Program-made: the position numbers and the translations under genes
Source: Geobacillus thermocatenulatus
GTDB taxonomy: Bacteria > Bacillota > Bacilli > Bacillales > Anoxybacillaceae
DNA length: 64,000 nucleotides
Direction: 5' to 3'
NCBI RefSeq assembly: GCF_002217655.1
Contig: NZ_NEWK01000001.1
Span: forward strand, 1,622,001 to 1,686,000
The notes under the pieces: model-generated
Databases searched by the model: none
What the model saw: only the letters and a program-made list of their open reading frames with translations
Told to the model about the DNA's origin: nothing
Part shown: piece after piece, positions 36,562 through 46,294 of the stretch
Numbering within the stretch: the first letter of the stretch is position 1
Layout of the letters: each line of letters opens with the position of its first letter

Positions 36562-37620
36562 ATGAAAAAAAGAAATGTGATCCGAAAGATAATGACCGGC
36601 TGCATAGCTATGGGCTTGCTTTTCCTGACCGCGTGCAGTTCAGGAACGACTCAAGGAGGGGATGCTGGCAAGAACGAATCGAAAGGAATTCAATCACGAG
36701 TGATTAAAGCCGGAATTGGCCTGAACGAAGACCATCCTCAAGGACAAGGTTTGCTTAAGTTCAAGGAAATCGTCGAGCAAAAAAGCGGCGGCAAACTCAA
36801 AGTTCAAACATACTTCAGTGCTACTTTGGGTGACGACTTGAAAATGACCGAGGCACTTCAAGGCGGGACTCAGGAAATTACAATTCCATCGACTTCGCCG
36901 CTTGTTGGAATGATTAAGGAGTTTGGCATTTTCGATTTTCCGTTCCTTTTTAATACACCTGAAGAAACCGATGCTATTTTAGATGGGCCGATTGGAAAAA
37001 AACTGTTGGAAAAGTTGCCAGAGCACGGGTTGATTGGGCTTGGTTACTGGGAAAACGGATTTCGGAACGTAACAAACAGCAAACACGCCATCAAGACAGC
37101 CGGCGATTTTAAAGGATTGAAGTTGCGGACGATGCAAAACGAAGTGCATATTGATGCGTTTAAAGCGCTTGGCGCCAATCCGACACCGATGCCTTTTTCA
37201 GAAGTGTTCACAGCACTGGAAAGCAACACTATTGATGGTCAAGAAAATCCATTGGCAACGATTAAGTCAAATAAATTTTACGAAGTGCAAAAATATTTGA
37301 GCTTAACCAAGCACGTTTACACTCCATTCGTATTCCTCGTCAGCAAGAAGTTTTGGGATCAGTTATCGCCGGAAGAACAAAAGATTTTACAAGAGGCTGC
37401 AATCGAAGCTGGAAAATATCAACGTCAACTGAGTCGGGAAGAAGATCAAAAGGCATTAGAAGAGTTGAAAAAGACAGGTATAAACATCAATGAAGTCAGC
37501 GATCAGGAACGTGAAAAAATGGCTGAAATCATTAAACCTGTCGTTGAGAAATACGCGAAAGAATTTGGCGAAGACCTTGTCAATGAACTGTACAGCGAAT
37601 TAGATAAAGTGCGGCAGTGA
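36562..37620 (+). CDS. dctP: TRAP transporter substrate-binding lipoprotein DctP (second copy)
   Basis: A 352-residue DctP-family receptor with lipobox LLFLTAC. It shares the family frame with the first copy (GGKLKVQTYFSATLGDD; LKLRTMQNEVHIDAFKALGANPTPMPFSEVFTALESNTIDGQENP) but is clearly divergent, so ligand preference may differ. It has no DctQ or DctM of its own and follows the deleted dctM by 16 bases. It may share the membrane subunits with the first receptor. Its stop overlaps an upstream extension of the LarA-like frame. Confidence 0.9.
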   Translation: MKKRNVIRKIMTGCIAMGLLFLTACSSGTTQGGDAGKNESKGIQSRVIKAGIGLNEDHPQGQGLLKFKEIVEQKSGGKLKVQTYFSATLGDDLKMTEALQGGTQEITIPSTSPLVGMIKEFGIFDFPFLFNTPEETDAILDGPIGKKLLEKLPEHGLIGLGYWENGFRNVTNSKHAIKTAGDFKGLKLRTMQNEVHIDAFKALGANPTPMPFSEVFTALESNTIDGQENPLATIKSNKFYEVQKYLSLTKHVYTPFVFLVSKKFWDQLSPEEQKILQEAAIEAGKYQRQLSREEDQKALEELKKTGININEVSDQEREKMAEIIKPVVEKYAKEFGEDLVNELYSELDKVRQ

Positions 37621-37727
37621 AAACAATATGCCGACAGTTGAAAGAAGGGGGCAATGAGCGTTTGCCCTCTTCCTTCCGAAATGCATTGAGGATTAAGCGA
37701 TCAATTAGAGATCGAGGGAAGATACAG

Positions 37728-38996
37728 ATGAAAATCATTCATGATATGCTCAAAAATATTCCTATTCCTAAAATGATAAAGGTAAGGCAAAATTTTTACG
37801 CTCCTGAAATTGCTGATGTCCCTAAAGCAGTTCATCAAAGCATCAATCAGGCAGGTGTTTTGAAACGGATTTCTCCAGGCGATCAAGTCGCTATTGCCGT
37901 TGGAAGCCGAGGCATTGCCGATATCCCGATAATTGTCCGGGAAGTCGTAAATGCCGTAAAACAAGCGGGAGGCATCCCGTTTATCGTGCCGGCGATGGGG
38001 AGCCACGGGGGAGCGACGGCGGAAGGACAGAAAGAGGTGCTCGTTCATTTAGGGGTGAAAGAAGAATTTGTTGGGGCGCCGATTCGCTCGAATATGGATG
38101 TTGTTGAAGTTGGAAGGCTGGGTAACGGGTTGCCGGTCTACATAGACAAACACGCTTATGAGGCAGACAAAATTATTGTTATCAATCGAGTTAAGCCTCA
38201 TACAGCGTTTCGAGGCCCGGTAGAAAGTGGATTAATGAAAATGATCACGATCGGGCTTGGTAAGCAAAAAGGGGCTGAAGCGGCCCATCAATATAGCTTC
38301 AAATACATGGCTCGACACGTAATAGATATGGCGAAGATTGTCATTCAACAGGCGCCGATTATTTTTGGTGTCGCTGTGTTGGAAAATGCGTACGACCGTC
38401 CGGCTAAAATCGTGGCGATTCCGGCCGAGCAGTTTGAAACGGTGGAACCAGAATTATTGGTTGAAGCAAAATCGCTCATGCCGAGAATCATGTTTAATCC
38501 AATCGATGTGCTTGTCGTCGATGAAATCGGGAAAGATATTTCCGGCGACGGGATGGATCCAAACATTACAGGAAGGTATGCGACCCCTTATGCAAGCGGC
38601 GGCCCGGATGTCACACGAATTGTTGTACTGGGGTTGTCAGAAAAAACAGATGGCAATGCTAATGGAATTGGCTTAGCCGATATCACAACTAAGAAAGTGA
38701 AAGAACAGATCATTTGGGAAAAAGGGTTTGCAAACGCCTTGACAAGCACTGTCGTTTCTGTTGTCAAGTTGCCGATGTTTTTGGAAACAGAAGAGCTGGC
38801 AGTCAAAGCGGCAATTAAAACGTGCAATGCGTTTGATCTAAAAAAAGTGAGAATGGTCAGAATCGAAAATACATTGGCGCTTCGGGAAATTTGGATTTCC
38901 GAAAGTCTTTTAGATGAAGCGCTCCAAACGGAAGGGATTGAGATTTTGTCATCGCCGATGGAAATGGATTTTTCGAGCGAACAAACATGGGGATAA
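37728..38996 (+). CDS. Nickel-pincer-cofactor-dependent isomerase, LarA superfamily (probable sugar-acid epimerase)
   Basis: A 422-residue member of the lactate-racemase (LarA) superfamily. The key residues of lactate racemase have counterparts at matching distances: His93 in MGSHGG (His108 in LarA), His158 in VKPHTAFRG (His174), Lys171 in GLMKM, which would carry the pincer nucleotide (Lys184), and His187 in EAAHQ as nickel ligand (His200). It is not lactate racemase itself; the surrounding dehydratase, FAH-type dehydratase and semialdehyde dehydrogenase suggest C2 epimerisation of an aldonate. larE, larB, larC and a nickel permease lie 6-10 kb downstream. The ATG at 37728 follows GAGGGAAG; an upstream GTG (37617) lacks a ribosome site. 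Confidence 0.82.
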   Translation: MKIIHDMLKNIPIPKMIKVRQNFYAPEIADVPKAVHQSINQAGVLKRISPGDQVAIAVGSRGIADIPIIVREVVNAVKQAGGIPFIVPAMGSHGGATAEGQKEVLVHLGVKEEFVGAPIRSNMDVVEVGRLGNGLPVYIDKHAYEADKIIVINRVKPHTAFRGPVESGLMKMITIGLGKQKGAEAAHQYSFKYMARHVIDMAKIVIQQAPIIFGVAVLENAYDRPAKIVAIPAEQFETVEPELLVEAKSLMPRIMFNPIDVLVVDEIGKDISGDGMDPNITGRYATPYASGGPDVTRIVVLGLSEKTDGNANGIGLADITTKKVKEQIIWEKGFANALTSTVVSVVKLPMFLETEELAVKAAIKTCNAFDLKKVRMVRIENTLALREIWISESLLDEALQTEGIEILSSPMEMDFSSEQTWG

Positions 38997-39009
38997 GGGG
39001 AGATTTATA

Positions 39010-41211
39010 ATGCCAGCGGTTGCTTATCCGCGAATTGAGAGTCAGGTTAACCCATATCGCGACAATGTTCAAGGAAAGGCCAATGAGCCGATATGTGTTG
39101 CTGGTTTGTTGGACCGTTCAAAACAAATTTTAGCTTCTGAGTTAAAAGGAGTGCAGCCAGACTGGACATTAGAGGAAATCTACGATCGGCTGCACCATAA
39201 CGCCCCTCGGATTGCGATTATAGGGGGATCGCCGGATCATCCTGCGCATATCATGGATTTTCAAACGATTGCCCGGGCAGCCATTCGCATTTGGCAAAAT
39301 GGCGGTGTGCCGTTTCAATTTTCGACACCGGTGATGTGCGACGGGACGGCGCAAAGCAACCAAGGAATGAGCTATTCGCTGCAAAGCCGCAACGCCGTGG
39401 CGCAAATGATTGTAAACCAACTGGAAGCGCACAGCTACCACGGGGCGTTTGTCATTCAAGGGTGTGACAAGCAGCCGCTTGGCGTAGTCAGCGCGTTGGC
39501 CCATCTTGACCGCGTCCGTCGGGAGCGGGGAGAGCCGCCGTTCTTCGCGACATTTGCGCCAGCCCATGTATTAAAAGGCGGGACGATTCCGCCTAAGTTG
39601 TATGCCGAGCTGGAAGAAGTCGCCCGACGGGCGGAACTTGCCGGGGAAGAAGACATTGCCCATGACTTGCGGGATGCGCTCGCGTATATTTTGCAGTGCT
39701 CTTCCAACACGGCGTTTCAAGGGGTGCTCGAACGGGCGAGAGGAAAAGGGCTCATCACGAAAGAGCAGCACGAAGACTATGAAAAACGGTTGGCGGTAGC
39801 GACCTGCGACAGCCAAGGAGGCGTTTGCGCCTTTAACGGAACCGGCAACAGCTCCCGGCATTTGATCGCCGGATTGGGATTGATTCATCCCGCCTTGGAA
39901 TTGCTCGCCGCCCCGCCGACGCAGGAACAAATAAATATGGCGTTGGACAGCCTCGCCCATTTAATGAATGATCCGGTGTATGGAGTGGCCAATATTATGG
40001 CGGCCAACATCAAAAACGCGATTCGCATCCACAGCGCCACCGGCGGATCGACGAACATTATGATGCATATTGTGGCGGCTATGCTTTATGGGGGCTATCA
40101 GTTCGACCTGTGGGAGTATGATCGCATCCACCATGAAGTGCCGGTGCCGGATTTATTTGACTATAGTTTAACGGAAGGAAGAGACATTTTCGCACTGGCT
40201 GTTCAGTGTTGCAGCGGGAAGATCCGGGGAATGGAAACAGTATTCCATGAACTGATGAACAATGGGGTGCCGATGGATGTGGATGCTCCGACGGTAACCG
40301 GAACGACATGGCGGGAACGACTGTCTGTCAACCAAGCGCAGCTGTCGGCGCAAAACGTCGAGCACAATCCGGTCATCTTATCCAAACCGAGACGTCCGTT
40401 TAGCGGGGTCGACGTGTTGTCAGGCAACTTCTTTGAAAGTGCAGTGGTGAAAATCAGCGGCATGGCGACAAGGCAAATTGACGAGTTTGACAAGAAAGTC
40501 GCCTTTGTCCTGTATTACGAGAACGAAGACGATGCCAACGAGGGGCTGCTTGATGTTCATTTATTGGAAAAAATCAAACAAAACCGCTGTTTTCACCATC
40601 AAAGCTTGCTCGCTGCCTTGAAACATAACGCGCCGCATTTGTTTGAGCCATTGAAAGATCATGAATATGACGACCTGTTTGATGCGATGGCAAGGGAAGG
40701 GGCGCTGAAAATCGCGGTTGTGATCTCCGGCCAGGGGCCAGAGGCGTTCGGAATGCCGGAAATGTTTACTCCGATGCAACATATTAACGCAAATCGGCAA
40801 TTGAAACGAATCGCGACTTTAATTAGCGATGGACGATATTCGGGTGTCACGTATGGAGCGGCCATCGGACATATGACGCCGGAAGCCATCCGCGGCGGAG
40901 GCATTTTGTATTTAAAAACGGGGGATCTTCTCTACATTGGCCTTCGTGAGCGGAGAATCGAATTTGTCAATGAATTGGCGTTCCGAAATGGAACTCTACG
41001 GTTCGAGTTTGAATCGATCAAGCAGGAAAGAACGGAAATTGCCAACCAACGCGTGGCGGCGATGCGCAAGCGCCAACGGCGGATTGCGGCGAGCAACCGA
41101 TTGATTGGGCATACCGATGCCGCCCATGGAGTTGTTCCGCTGCCGATTGCCGAAGAGGCCGTGTATGACTACAAAAAGGATGTTGTCCTTCCTACAGTCA
41201 AACGATCATAA
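39010..41211 (+). CDS. IlvD/Edd family sugar-acid dehydratase, unusually long
   Basis: A 733-residue dehydratase of the IlvD/Edd family, which dehydrates aldonates to 2-keto-3-deoxy acids with an iron-sulphur cluster. Candidate cluster cysteines are in PVMCDGTAQ, IQGCDKQPLG and ATCDSQGGVC; SATGGSTN and SDGRYSG are further family motifs. Typical members have 560-660 residues; the surplus seems spread over the middle (about residues 180-260) and a basic C-terminal tail (MRKRQRRIAASNRLIGH). Substrate is probably a pentonate or hexonate. The ATG at 39010 follows AAGGGGAGA; the frame is open further upstream inside the LarA-like gene. Confidence 0.86.
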   Translation: MPAVAYPRIESQVNPYRDNVQGKANEPICVAGLLDRSKQILASELKGVQPDWTLEEIYDRLHHNAPRIAIIGGSPDHPAHIMDFQTIARAAIRIWQNGGVPFQFSTPVMCDGTAQSNQGMSYSLQSRNAVAQMIVNQLEAHSYHGAFVIQGCDKQPLGVVSALAHLDRVRRERGEPPFFATFAPAHVLKGGTIPPKLYAELEEVARRAELAGEEDIAHDLRDALAYILQCSSNTAFQGVLERARGKGLITKEQHEDYEKRLAVATCDSQGGVCAFNGTGNSSRHLIAGLGLIHPALELLAAPPTQEQINMALDSLAHLMNDPVYGVANIMAANIKNAIRIHSATGGSTNIMMHIVAAMLYGGYQFDLWEYDRIHHEVPVPDLFDYSLTEGRDIFALAVQCCSGKIRGMETVFHELMNNGVPMDVDAPTVTGTTWRERLSVNQAQLSAQNVEHNPVILSKPRRPFSGVDVLSGNFFESAVVKISGMATRQIDEFDKKVAFVLYYENEDDANEGLLDVHLLEKIKQNRCFHHQSLLAALKHNAPHLFEPLKDHEYDDLFDAMAREGALKIAVVISGQGPEAFGMPEMFTPMQHINANRQLKRIATLISDGRYSGVTYGAAIGHMTPEAIRGGGILYLKTGDLLYIGLRERRIEFVNELAFRNGTLRFEFESIKQERTEIANQRVAAMRKRQRRIAASNRLIGHTDAAHGVVPLPIAEEAVYDYKKDVVLPTVKRS

Positions 41212-41321
41212 CGGGAGGATTGAAGTGATTTATGCCTTTCACCCTCCTGTATTATAATAAAGTTAAGACGAATTTCTCAGTTGTCCAGGTCATAAGAATT
41301 CTAGCAAAGAGGGTGAAAGCA

Positions 41322-42098
41322 TTGCCATTAATTCAAGCAGTTGATCGTGCTCTCCGTATTCTAGACTTATTTGATGAATACGAAACAGAGCTAAAAATCA
41401 CTGATATCAGCGAGCGGATGCAGCTTCATAAAAGCACGGTGCATTCACTGTTGAAAACGCTGCAGCACCATCATTATATTGAGCAGAACCCAGAGAATGG
41501 GAAATATCGATTAGGAATGAAGCTGTTTGAGCGGGGAAACCTCGTCATTCGTCATCTTGACATCCGCTCTATTTCCAAAAAGCATTTAATTGATCTTTCC
41601 ATTAAAACGGGGAACACAGTTCATTTAGTAATTCTTGATGGAAAAGAAGGGATTTATATTGACAAAGTTGAAGGGACATCAGGAACAGTGTTGTATTCTA
41701 GGATTGGACGCAGGGTCCCGATTCACAGCAGTGCAGTCGGGAAGGTGCTTGTTGCTTTCAAAAACGAGAAAGAGCTGAAGGAACTTTTGCAAGGATATGT
41801 GTATAAACGGCACACCGCCAATACTATTGCAAGCGAGGAGGAATTCCTTCAGGAGCTCGAGTGGGTGCGGAACAACGGTTATGCTTTAGATAGAGAGGAA
41901 AATGAGCCTGGCATTACGTGCGCCGCTGTTCCTGTCCATGACCATTCGGGGAATGTCATTGCAGCGATCAGTATATCTCAGCCTTCCGCGAAAGTGGACG
42001 ATGTTGTCCTTAATGAGGAAATTCGCTTGCTTCAAAACGCTGCCGAACAAATTTCACGAGAAATGGGGTACGTTCAGCATAGGCATCTTTCTGTTTAA
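41322..42098 (+). CDS. IclR family transcriptional regulator of the sugar-acid island
   Basis: A 258-residue IclR-type regulator: winged HTH (residues 1-75; LKITDISERMQLHKSTVHSLLKTLQHHHYIEQ) and an effector-binding domain (about 90-250; GRRVPIHSSAVGKVLVAF, DREENEPGITCAAVPV). The TTG at 41322 with GAGGGTGA just upstream fits the usual IclR start; the frame to 41232 is open but lacks a site. The 21-bp palindrome copies at 34429 and 42136 are its likely targets, and a 2-keto-3-deoxy acid the likely effector (inference from KdgR-type relatives). Confidence 0.9.
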   Translation: MPLIQAVDRALRILDLFDEYETELKITDISERMQLHKSTVHSLLKTLQHHHYIEQNPENGKYRLGMKLFERGNLVIRHLDIRSISKKHLIDLSIKTGNTVHLVILDGKEGIYIDKVEGTSGTVLYSRIGRRVPIHSSAVGKVLVAFKNEKELKELLQGYVYKRHTANTIASEEEFLQELEWVRNNGYALDREENEPGITCAAVPVHDHSGNVIAAISISQPSAKVDDVVLNEEIRLLQNAAEQISREMGYVQHRHLSV

Positions 42099-42135
42099 AC
42101 TGTGTGATTTCTTTTTTTGGCAGGATTATAAAACC

Positions 42136-42156
42136 ATGTTTTTTAATATAAAACAA
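42136..42156. promoter_or_regulatory. 21-bp operator, copy 2 (likely IclR-family target)
   Basis: It matches the palindrome at 34429-34449 in 19 of 21 bases (differences at positions 1 and 8) and lies 17 bases ahead of the FAH gene, just after the IclR-type gene. Confidence 0.62.
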
Positions 42157-42172
42157 TAGAGGGAGAGGACTT

Positions 42173-43069
42173 ATGAGAATTATCCGGTATATTGAAGATT
42201 CGCGTACCGTATTGGCTGCCTTAACAGACGATCATACTATATACCCATTGCCGTTTGCAGATTTAATGGATGTCGTACACGAAGCCAAAAAGAATCAACT
42301 GTCCGTTTTTCGCTACATTCAAACTGTAATCAGCGGGAAACAGGGGATGAAAAAAGAATTAGCCGAATTGCATCTTCTCGTTCCCATCGTCGCTCCTGAA
42401 GTATGGGCTTCTGGGGTCACATATGAGAAGAGCCGGGATGCGAGGAACTACGAAACATCTGAAAAAATAGATGGTCAAGAGACGTGCTATGATCGGGTGT
42501 ACGATGCAGAAAGGCCGGAAATCTTCTTTAAATCCACTGCTGCTCGTACAGTGGGCCCCAATGCTCCCATTTACTTGCGCAGTGATTCCAATTGGCAAAT
42601 TCCTGAACCGGAATTGGGACTGGTGATTACAGGAGAAGGTGAAATCATTGGTTATACGATCGGAAACGACATGAGTTGCCGGGATATCGAGGGGGAAAAC
42701 CCGCTGTATTTACCGCAAGCAAAAATATGGAAGCACTCATGTGTAATCGGCCCTGCCATCCGCTTAGCGGAGACGGTGGATGATCCGTATAACTTGCAAA
42801 TTATTTGCCGCATTTACCGCAACGACCAACTTGTTGTTGAGGAAAGTGCCAATACAAGACAGTTGAGAAGAAGATACGATGAGCTAGTATCTTTTTTGCT
42901 CCGAGACAATGAGGTGTTTGATGGTACGGTATTATTGACAGGAACATGCATTGTTCCGCCGAATCAGTTTACCCTTGAAGATGGGGATCGAATTGAAATT
43001 GAGGTTCCTGGGATCGGGGTGTTATCTAATCCAGTAAAATCGTTGGTAAAACAAACTGTTACTAAATAG
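42173..43069 (+). CDS. FAH family protein, probable 2-keto-3-deoxy-pentonate dehydratase (KdaD-like)
   Basis: A 298-residue fumarylacetoacetate-hydrolase-fold protein. Metal-binding acids are in [12 protein letters not shown] and [23 protein letters not shown], where relatives use Glu, Glu and Asp. The pattern, including [13 protein letters not shown], resembles archaeal and bacterial 2-keto-3-deoxy-D-arabinonate dehydratase (KdaD). The gene after it encodes a semialdehyde dehydrogenase of the type that completes the route to 2-oxoglutarate. GAGGGAGAGG precedes the ATG. Confidence 0.8.
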   Translation: MRIIRYIEDSRTVLAALTDDHTIYPLPFADLMDVVHEAKKNQLSVFRYIQTVISGKQGMKKELAELHLLVPIVAPEVWASGVTYEKSRDARNYETSEKIDGQETCYDRVYDAERPEIFFKSTAARTVGPNAPIYLRSDSNWQIPEPELGLVITGEGEIIGYTIGNDMSCRDIEGENPLYLPQAKIWKHSCVIGPAIRLAETVDDPYNLQIICRIYRNDQLVVEESANTRQLRRRYDELVSFLLRDNEVFDGTVLLTGTCIVPPNQFTLEDGDRIEIEVPGIGVLSNPVKSLVKQTVTK

Positions 43070-43089
43070 AAGAGGGAGTGGGAGAAAAG

Positions 43090-44556
43090 ATGGCTGTGCA
43101 AACAGAAATTAAAACGTATTTAAACTACATTAATGGCACTTGGGTTGCCCCAGTCGGAGAAAAATTTGAGCCAAGCGTCAATCCAGCTAATCGAAACGAC
43201 ATTGTCGGGTATGTTCCTCGTTCGATGTTGGAAGATTTAAACGCGGCTGTAGCTGCGGCCAAACAGGCGCAAAAATTGTGGTGGAAACGATCTGGAGTCG
43301 AGAGAGGAGAGTATTTGTATAAAGCGGCCCATATTTTGGAACAACGTCTTCAAGATATTGCTGAAACGATGACAAGGGAAATGGGAAAAACTTTGGCCGA
43401 GTCCAAAGCGGAGACGATGAGAGGCGTTCATATATTGCGTTACTATGCAGGAGAAGGGGCACGAAAAATCGGTGATGTGATACCCTCGAGCGACAGTGAG
43501 GGTCTTCTGTTTACGACCCGTGTTCCTCTTGGGGTCGTTGGGGTCATTTCGCCGTGGAATTTTCCGGTGGCGATTCCGATCTGGAAAATGGCGCCGGCGC
43601 TTGTGTATGGAAATACAGTCGTGCTCAAACCAGCAAGCGAAACAGCGGTGACAGCGGCGAAAGTGATCGAATGTTTCCACGAAGCGGGCTTCCCGAAAGG
43701 AGTCGTCAATATGGTGTGCGGTTCTGGATCCGTTATTGGTCAAGGGATCGCGAACCATCCAGATATTGATGGCGTCACCTTTACCGGTTCCAACACAGTT
43801 GGAAAACAAGTCGGGAGAGCGGCATTTGAGCGCGGAGCCAAATATCAGCTCGAGATGGGTGGCAAAAACCCGGTCATTGTGGCCAAAGATGCCGATTTGG
43901 ATCTCGCAGTTGAAGGGACGATCAGCGGTGGATTGCGTTCAACGGGGCAAAAATGTACAGCTACAAGCCGTGTTTTTATTGAGCGAGAAGTGTATGAACT
44001 GTTTAAAGAAAAACTTCTTGAACGGGTAAAACAGCTAAAGATCGGGAATGGCATAGATGCTGACACGTGGATGGGGCCATGCGCCAGTGAATCGCAACTT
44101 AATACGGTTTTATCCTATATTGAAAAGGGAAAAGCTGAAGGCGCCAAATTGATTTATGGGGGGAATAGATGTACGGAAGGCGAACTGGCCAACGGTTTTT
44201 ATGTCGAGCCAACAATTTTTGAAGACGTAGAACTCCATATGACGATTGCCCGTGAAGAAATTTTTGGACCTGTGTTGGCGTTGATTCAAGTAGAAAGCGT
44301 CGAAGAGGCAATTGAACTAGCCAACGATACAGAATACGGGTTGAGCGCTTCGATCTATACGAAAAATATCGGGAATATTCTTGAGTTCATTAAAGATATC
44401 GAGGCGGGATTGGTCAAGGTCAACGCAGAAACAGCAGGGGTTGAATATCAAGCACCATTTGGAGGTATGAAGCAATCAAGCTCACATTCTCGGGAACAGG
44501 GACAGGCAGCCATTGAATTTTTCACAACGATCAAAACTGTATTCGTGAAAGCCTAA
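43090..44556 (+). CDS. NAD(P)+-dependent aldehyde dehydrogenase, probable 2,5-dioxovalerate dehydrogenase
   Basis: A 488-residue aldehyde dehydrogenase of full length. Motifs are [23 protein letters not shown], the general base Glu in [11 protein letters not shown] and the catalytic Cys in [11 protein letters not shown]. Location after the KdaD-like gene points to oxidation of 2-oxoglutarate semialdehyde to 2-oxoglutarate, the last step of the Weimberg pathway. The ATG at 43090 is preferred to GTG 43078. A terminator follows. Confidence 0.87.
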   Translation: MAVQTEIKTYLNYINGTWVAPVGEKFEPSVNPANRNDIVGYVPRSMLEDLNAAVAAAKQAQKLWWKRSGVERGEYLYKAAHILEQRLQDIAETMTREMGKTLAESKAETMRGVHILRYYAGEGARKIGDVIPSSDSEGLLFTTRVPLGVVGVISPWNFPVAIPIWKMAPALVYGNTVVLKPASETAVTAAKVIECFHEAGFPKGVVNMVCGSGSVIGQGIANHPDIDGVTFTGSNTVGKQVGRAAFERGAKYQLEMGGKNPVIVAKDADLDLAVEGTISGGLRSTGQKCTATSRVFIEREVYELFKEKLLERVKQLKIGNGIDADTWMGPCASESQLNTVLSYIEKGKAEGAKLIYGGNRCTEGELANGFYVEPTIFEDVELHMTIAREEIFGPVLALIQVESVEEAIELANDTEYGLSASIYTKNIGNILEFIKDIEAGLVKVNAETAGVEYQAPFGGMKQSSSHSREQGQAAIEFFTTIKTVFVKA

Positions 44557-44587
44557 TTAAGGACTTGATCTTTAAAGAACAGAATAT

Positions 44588-44617
44588 AGGTGCCCCTTGA
44601 TAATGGGGCACCTTCTT
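44588..44617 (+). terminator. Terminator after the aldehyde dehydrogenase gene
   Basis: AGGTGCCCC (44588-44596) and GGGGCACCT (44605-44613) form a perfect nine-pair stem with an eight-base loop, followed by the short T-rich TTCTT. It separates the pentonate unit from the lar unit; I found no convincing promoter between it and larE. Confidence 0.75.
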
Positions 44618-44663
44618 GACAGATAGTGTTATGGACAATCACGACGGAAAAGGGGAGATTGGG

Positions 44664-45488
44664 TTGGCGGAATATCTAGTGCAGAAGAGAAAACGACTTA
44701 TCCATATTATTGAAGAAATGGGAAATTTGTTGGTGGCTTTTTCCGGAGGAGTAGACAGTACATTTTTATTGGCAATGGCGAAAGAGGTTCTAGGTGATCA
44801 GGTGCTTGCCGTGACCGCTGTTTCGGAAACATTTCCAGCCCGTGAAGTGCAACATGCAACTAAGCTGGCGAAGCAAATAGGGGTTAAACATATAAAAATC
44901 CAAATTAATGAACTTCAGAATGAGGACTTTGTTAAAAATGACGTCTATCGCTGTTTCCACTGCAAAAACAATTTATACACCCACTTAGGGGAATTAGCTC
45001 GAAAATATGGTGCGAATTACACTGTTGTTGATGGTTCCAACATGGATGATCTAGGAGAATATCGTCCAGGGCTTCAGGCGGCCAGACAACTTGGAGTTCG
45101 GAGTCCTCTTCAAGAAGCGGAGCTATACAAAAAAGAGATTCGAATTTTATCGAAAGAAATGGGCCTAGAAACATGGGATAAACCGTCGTTTGCTTGTTTA
45201 TCTTCTCGCATTCCTTATGGACAAAAAATTACAAAAGAGAAAATCGAGCAGCTTGATCAGTCTGAGGAATTCCTTTTCAATCTCGGCTTTCGTCAGATTC
45301 GTGTTCGTCACCATGGAGAAATAGCGAGAATCGAGGTGTTGCCTGAAGAAATGGAAATGGTGATTAGGCATCGTCAAACGATTTATAACAAGTTGAAAGA
45401 GTTTGGTTTTTTATATGTGACCCTTGACCTTAGAGGATATAAATCCGGAAGTATGAACGAGATGTTAGAAAAAGGAATGGTAAAATGA
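44664..45488 (+). CDS. larE: Pincer-cofactor sulfur transferase LarE
   Basis: It adenylates and sulfurises the pyridinium dithioacid precursor of the nickel-pincer nucleotide. The 274-residue protein has the PP-loop SGGVDSTF (about residue 25). Cys178 in PSFACLSSRIPYG aligns with the sacrificial cysteine 176 of Lactobacillus plantarum LarE. A CxxC pair (Cys97 and Cys100, RCFHCK) is also present, as in LarE forms that hold an iron-sulphur cluster with three cysteines. The TTG at 44664 follows GGGGAG and gives the usual N-terminus. Its stop overlaps larB by four bases. Confidence 0.92.
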   Translation: MAEYLVQKRKRLIHIIEEMGNLLVAFSGGVDSTFLLAMAKEVLGDQVLAVTAVSETFPAREVQHATKLAKQIGVKHIKIQINELQNEDFVKNDVYRCFHCKNNLYTHLGELARKYGANYTVVDGSNMDDLGEYRPGLQAARQLGVRSPLQEAELYKKEIRILSKEMGLETWDKPSFACLSSRIPYGQKITKEKIEQLDQSEEFLFNLGFRQIRVRHHGEIARIEVLPEEMEMVIRHRQTIYNKLKEFGFLYVTLDLRGYKSGSMNEMLEKGMVK

Positions 45489-46294
45489 GTGAGATTATAA
45501 AAGAAACGCTGAACAAGTTAAAAGAAGGGAGCATTTCGGTAGAGGAAGCGTATCGAACTCTTGCTCCCTATGATCATCTTGGGTATGCCACATTAGACAT
45601 TCAACGGGAACGAAGAAAGGGATTTCCAGAGATCATTTTTGGAGATGGAAAATCAAAAGAACATTTACTTGGTATTTTTGAGCGGTTAATGAGATTTCAT
45701 AAAAAGGTGGTTGCTACACGCGTTAATCAAGAGAAAGCTTCTTACCTGATAGCTAGTCTCAAAGAACGTTATCCAACGGAACATTTTGAGTATCGAAGTG
45801 ATTGTAATATGTTTTATTGGATTTCTCATGATTATGTCGAAATAAAAAAAACTGGTTATGTAGCAGTTGTGAGTGCGGGAACATCGGATTTTTCCGTCGC
45901 TGAAGAGGCAGCGGTAACGGCGGAGCTGCTAGGATGTGAGGTAAAGCGGATATATGATGTAGGTGTTGCGGGTATTCATCGATTACTCGACAAAATCGAG
46001 ATAATTGAACGTTCCCGTGTCGTCATTGTAGTTGCTGGTATGGAAGGAGCACTGGCGAGTGTGGTCGGTGGACTTGTTTCAAAGCCAGTCATCGCTGTTC
46101 CTACAAGTGTTGGATATGGTGCAAACTTTCGAGGGCTCTCAGCTTTGCTTACTATGTTGAATTCATGTGCAAGCGGTGTTTCCGTCGTGAATATTGATAA
46201 CGGGTTTGGTGCGGGGTATTATGCTGCCACAGTTATGGCTGTTATTGAGCAGGCTGTTGCTGAGGCCAAAGTGTTAGGGAGAGAAGAAAAATGA
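45485..46294 (+). CDS. larB: Pincer-cofactor carboxylase/hydrolase LarB
   Basis: It carboxylates nicotinic acid adenine dinucleotide and releases AMP, the first step of nickel-pincer cofactor synthesis. The 269-residue protein has a helical N-terminal part and a PurE-like C-terminal domain (AVVSAGTSDFSVAEEAAVTAELLG, VVAGMEGALASVVGGLVSKPVIAVPTSVGYG). Length is normal. It overlaps larE and larC by four bases on each side, a tight translational unit. Confidence 0.93.
   Translation: MSEIIKETLNKLKEGSISVEEAYRTLAPYDHLGYATLDIQRERRKGFPEIIFGDGKSKEHLLGIFERLMRFHKKVVATRVNQEKASYLIASLKERYPTEHFEYRSDCNMFYWISHDYVEIKKTGYVAVVSAGTSDFSVAEEAAVTAELLGCEVKRIYDVGVAGIHRLLDKIEIIERSRVVIVVAGMEGALASVVGGLVSKPVIAVPTSVGYGANFRGLSALLTMLNSCASGVSVVNIDNGFGAGYYAATVMAVIEQAVAEAKVLGREEK

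Noticed and set aside
44616-44663. TTGACA at 44616 as -35 box and the TTG there as larE start
   Set aside because: No -10 box lies at 16-18 bases, and the TTG at 44664 has the ribosome site and gives the normal LarE N-terminus.
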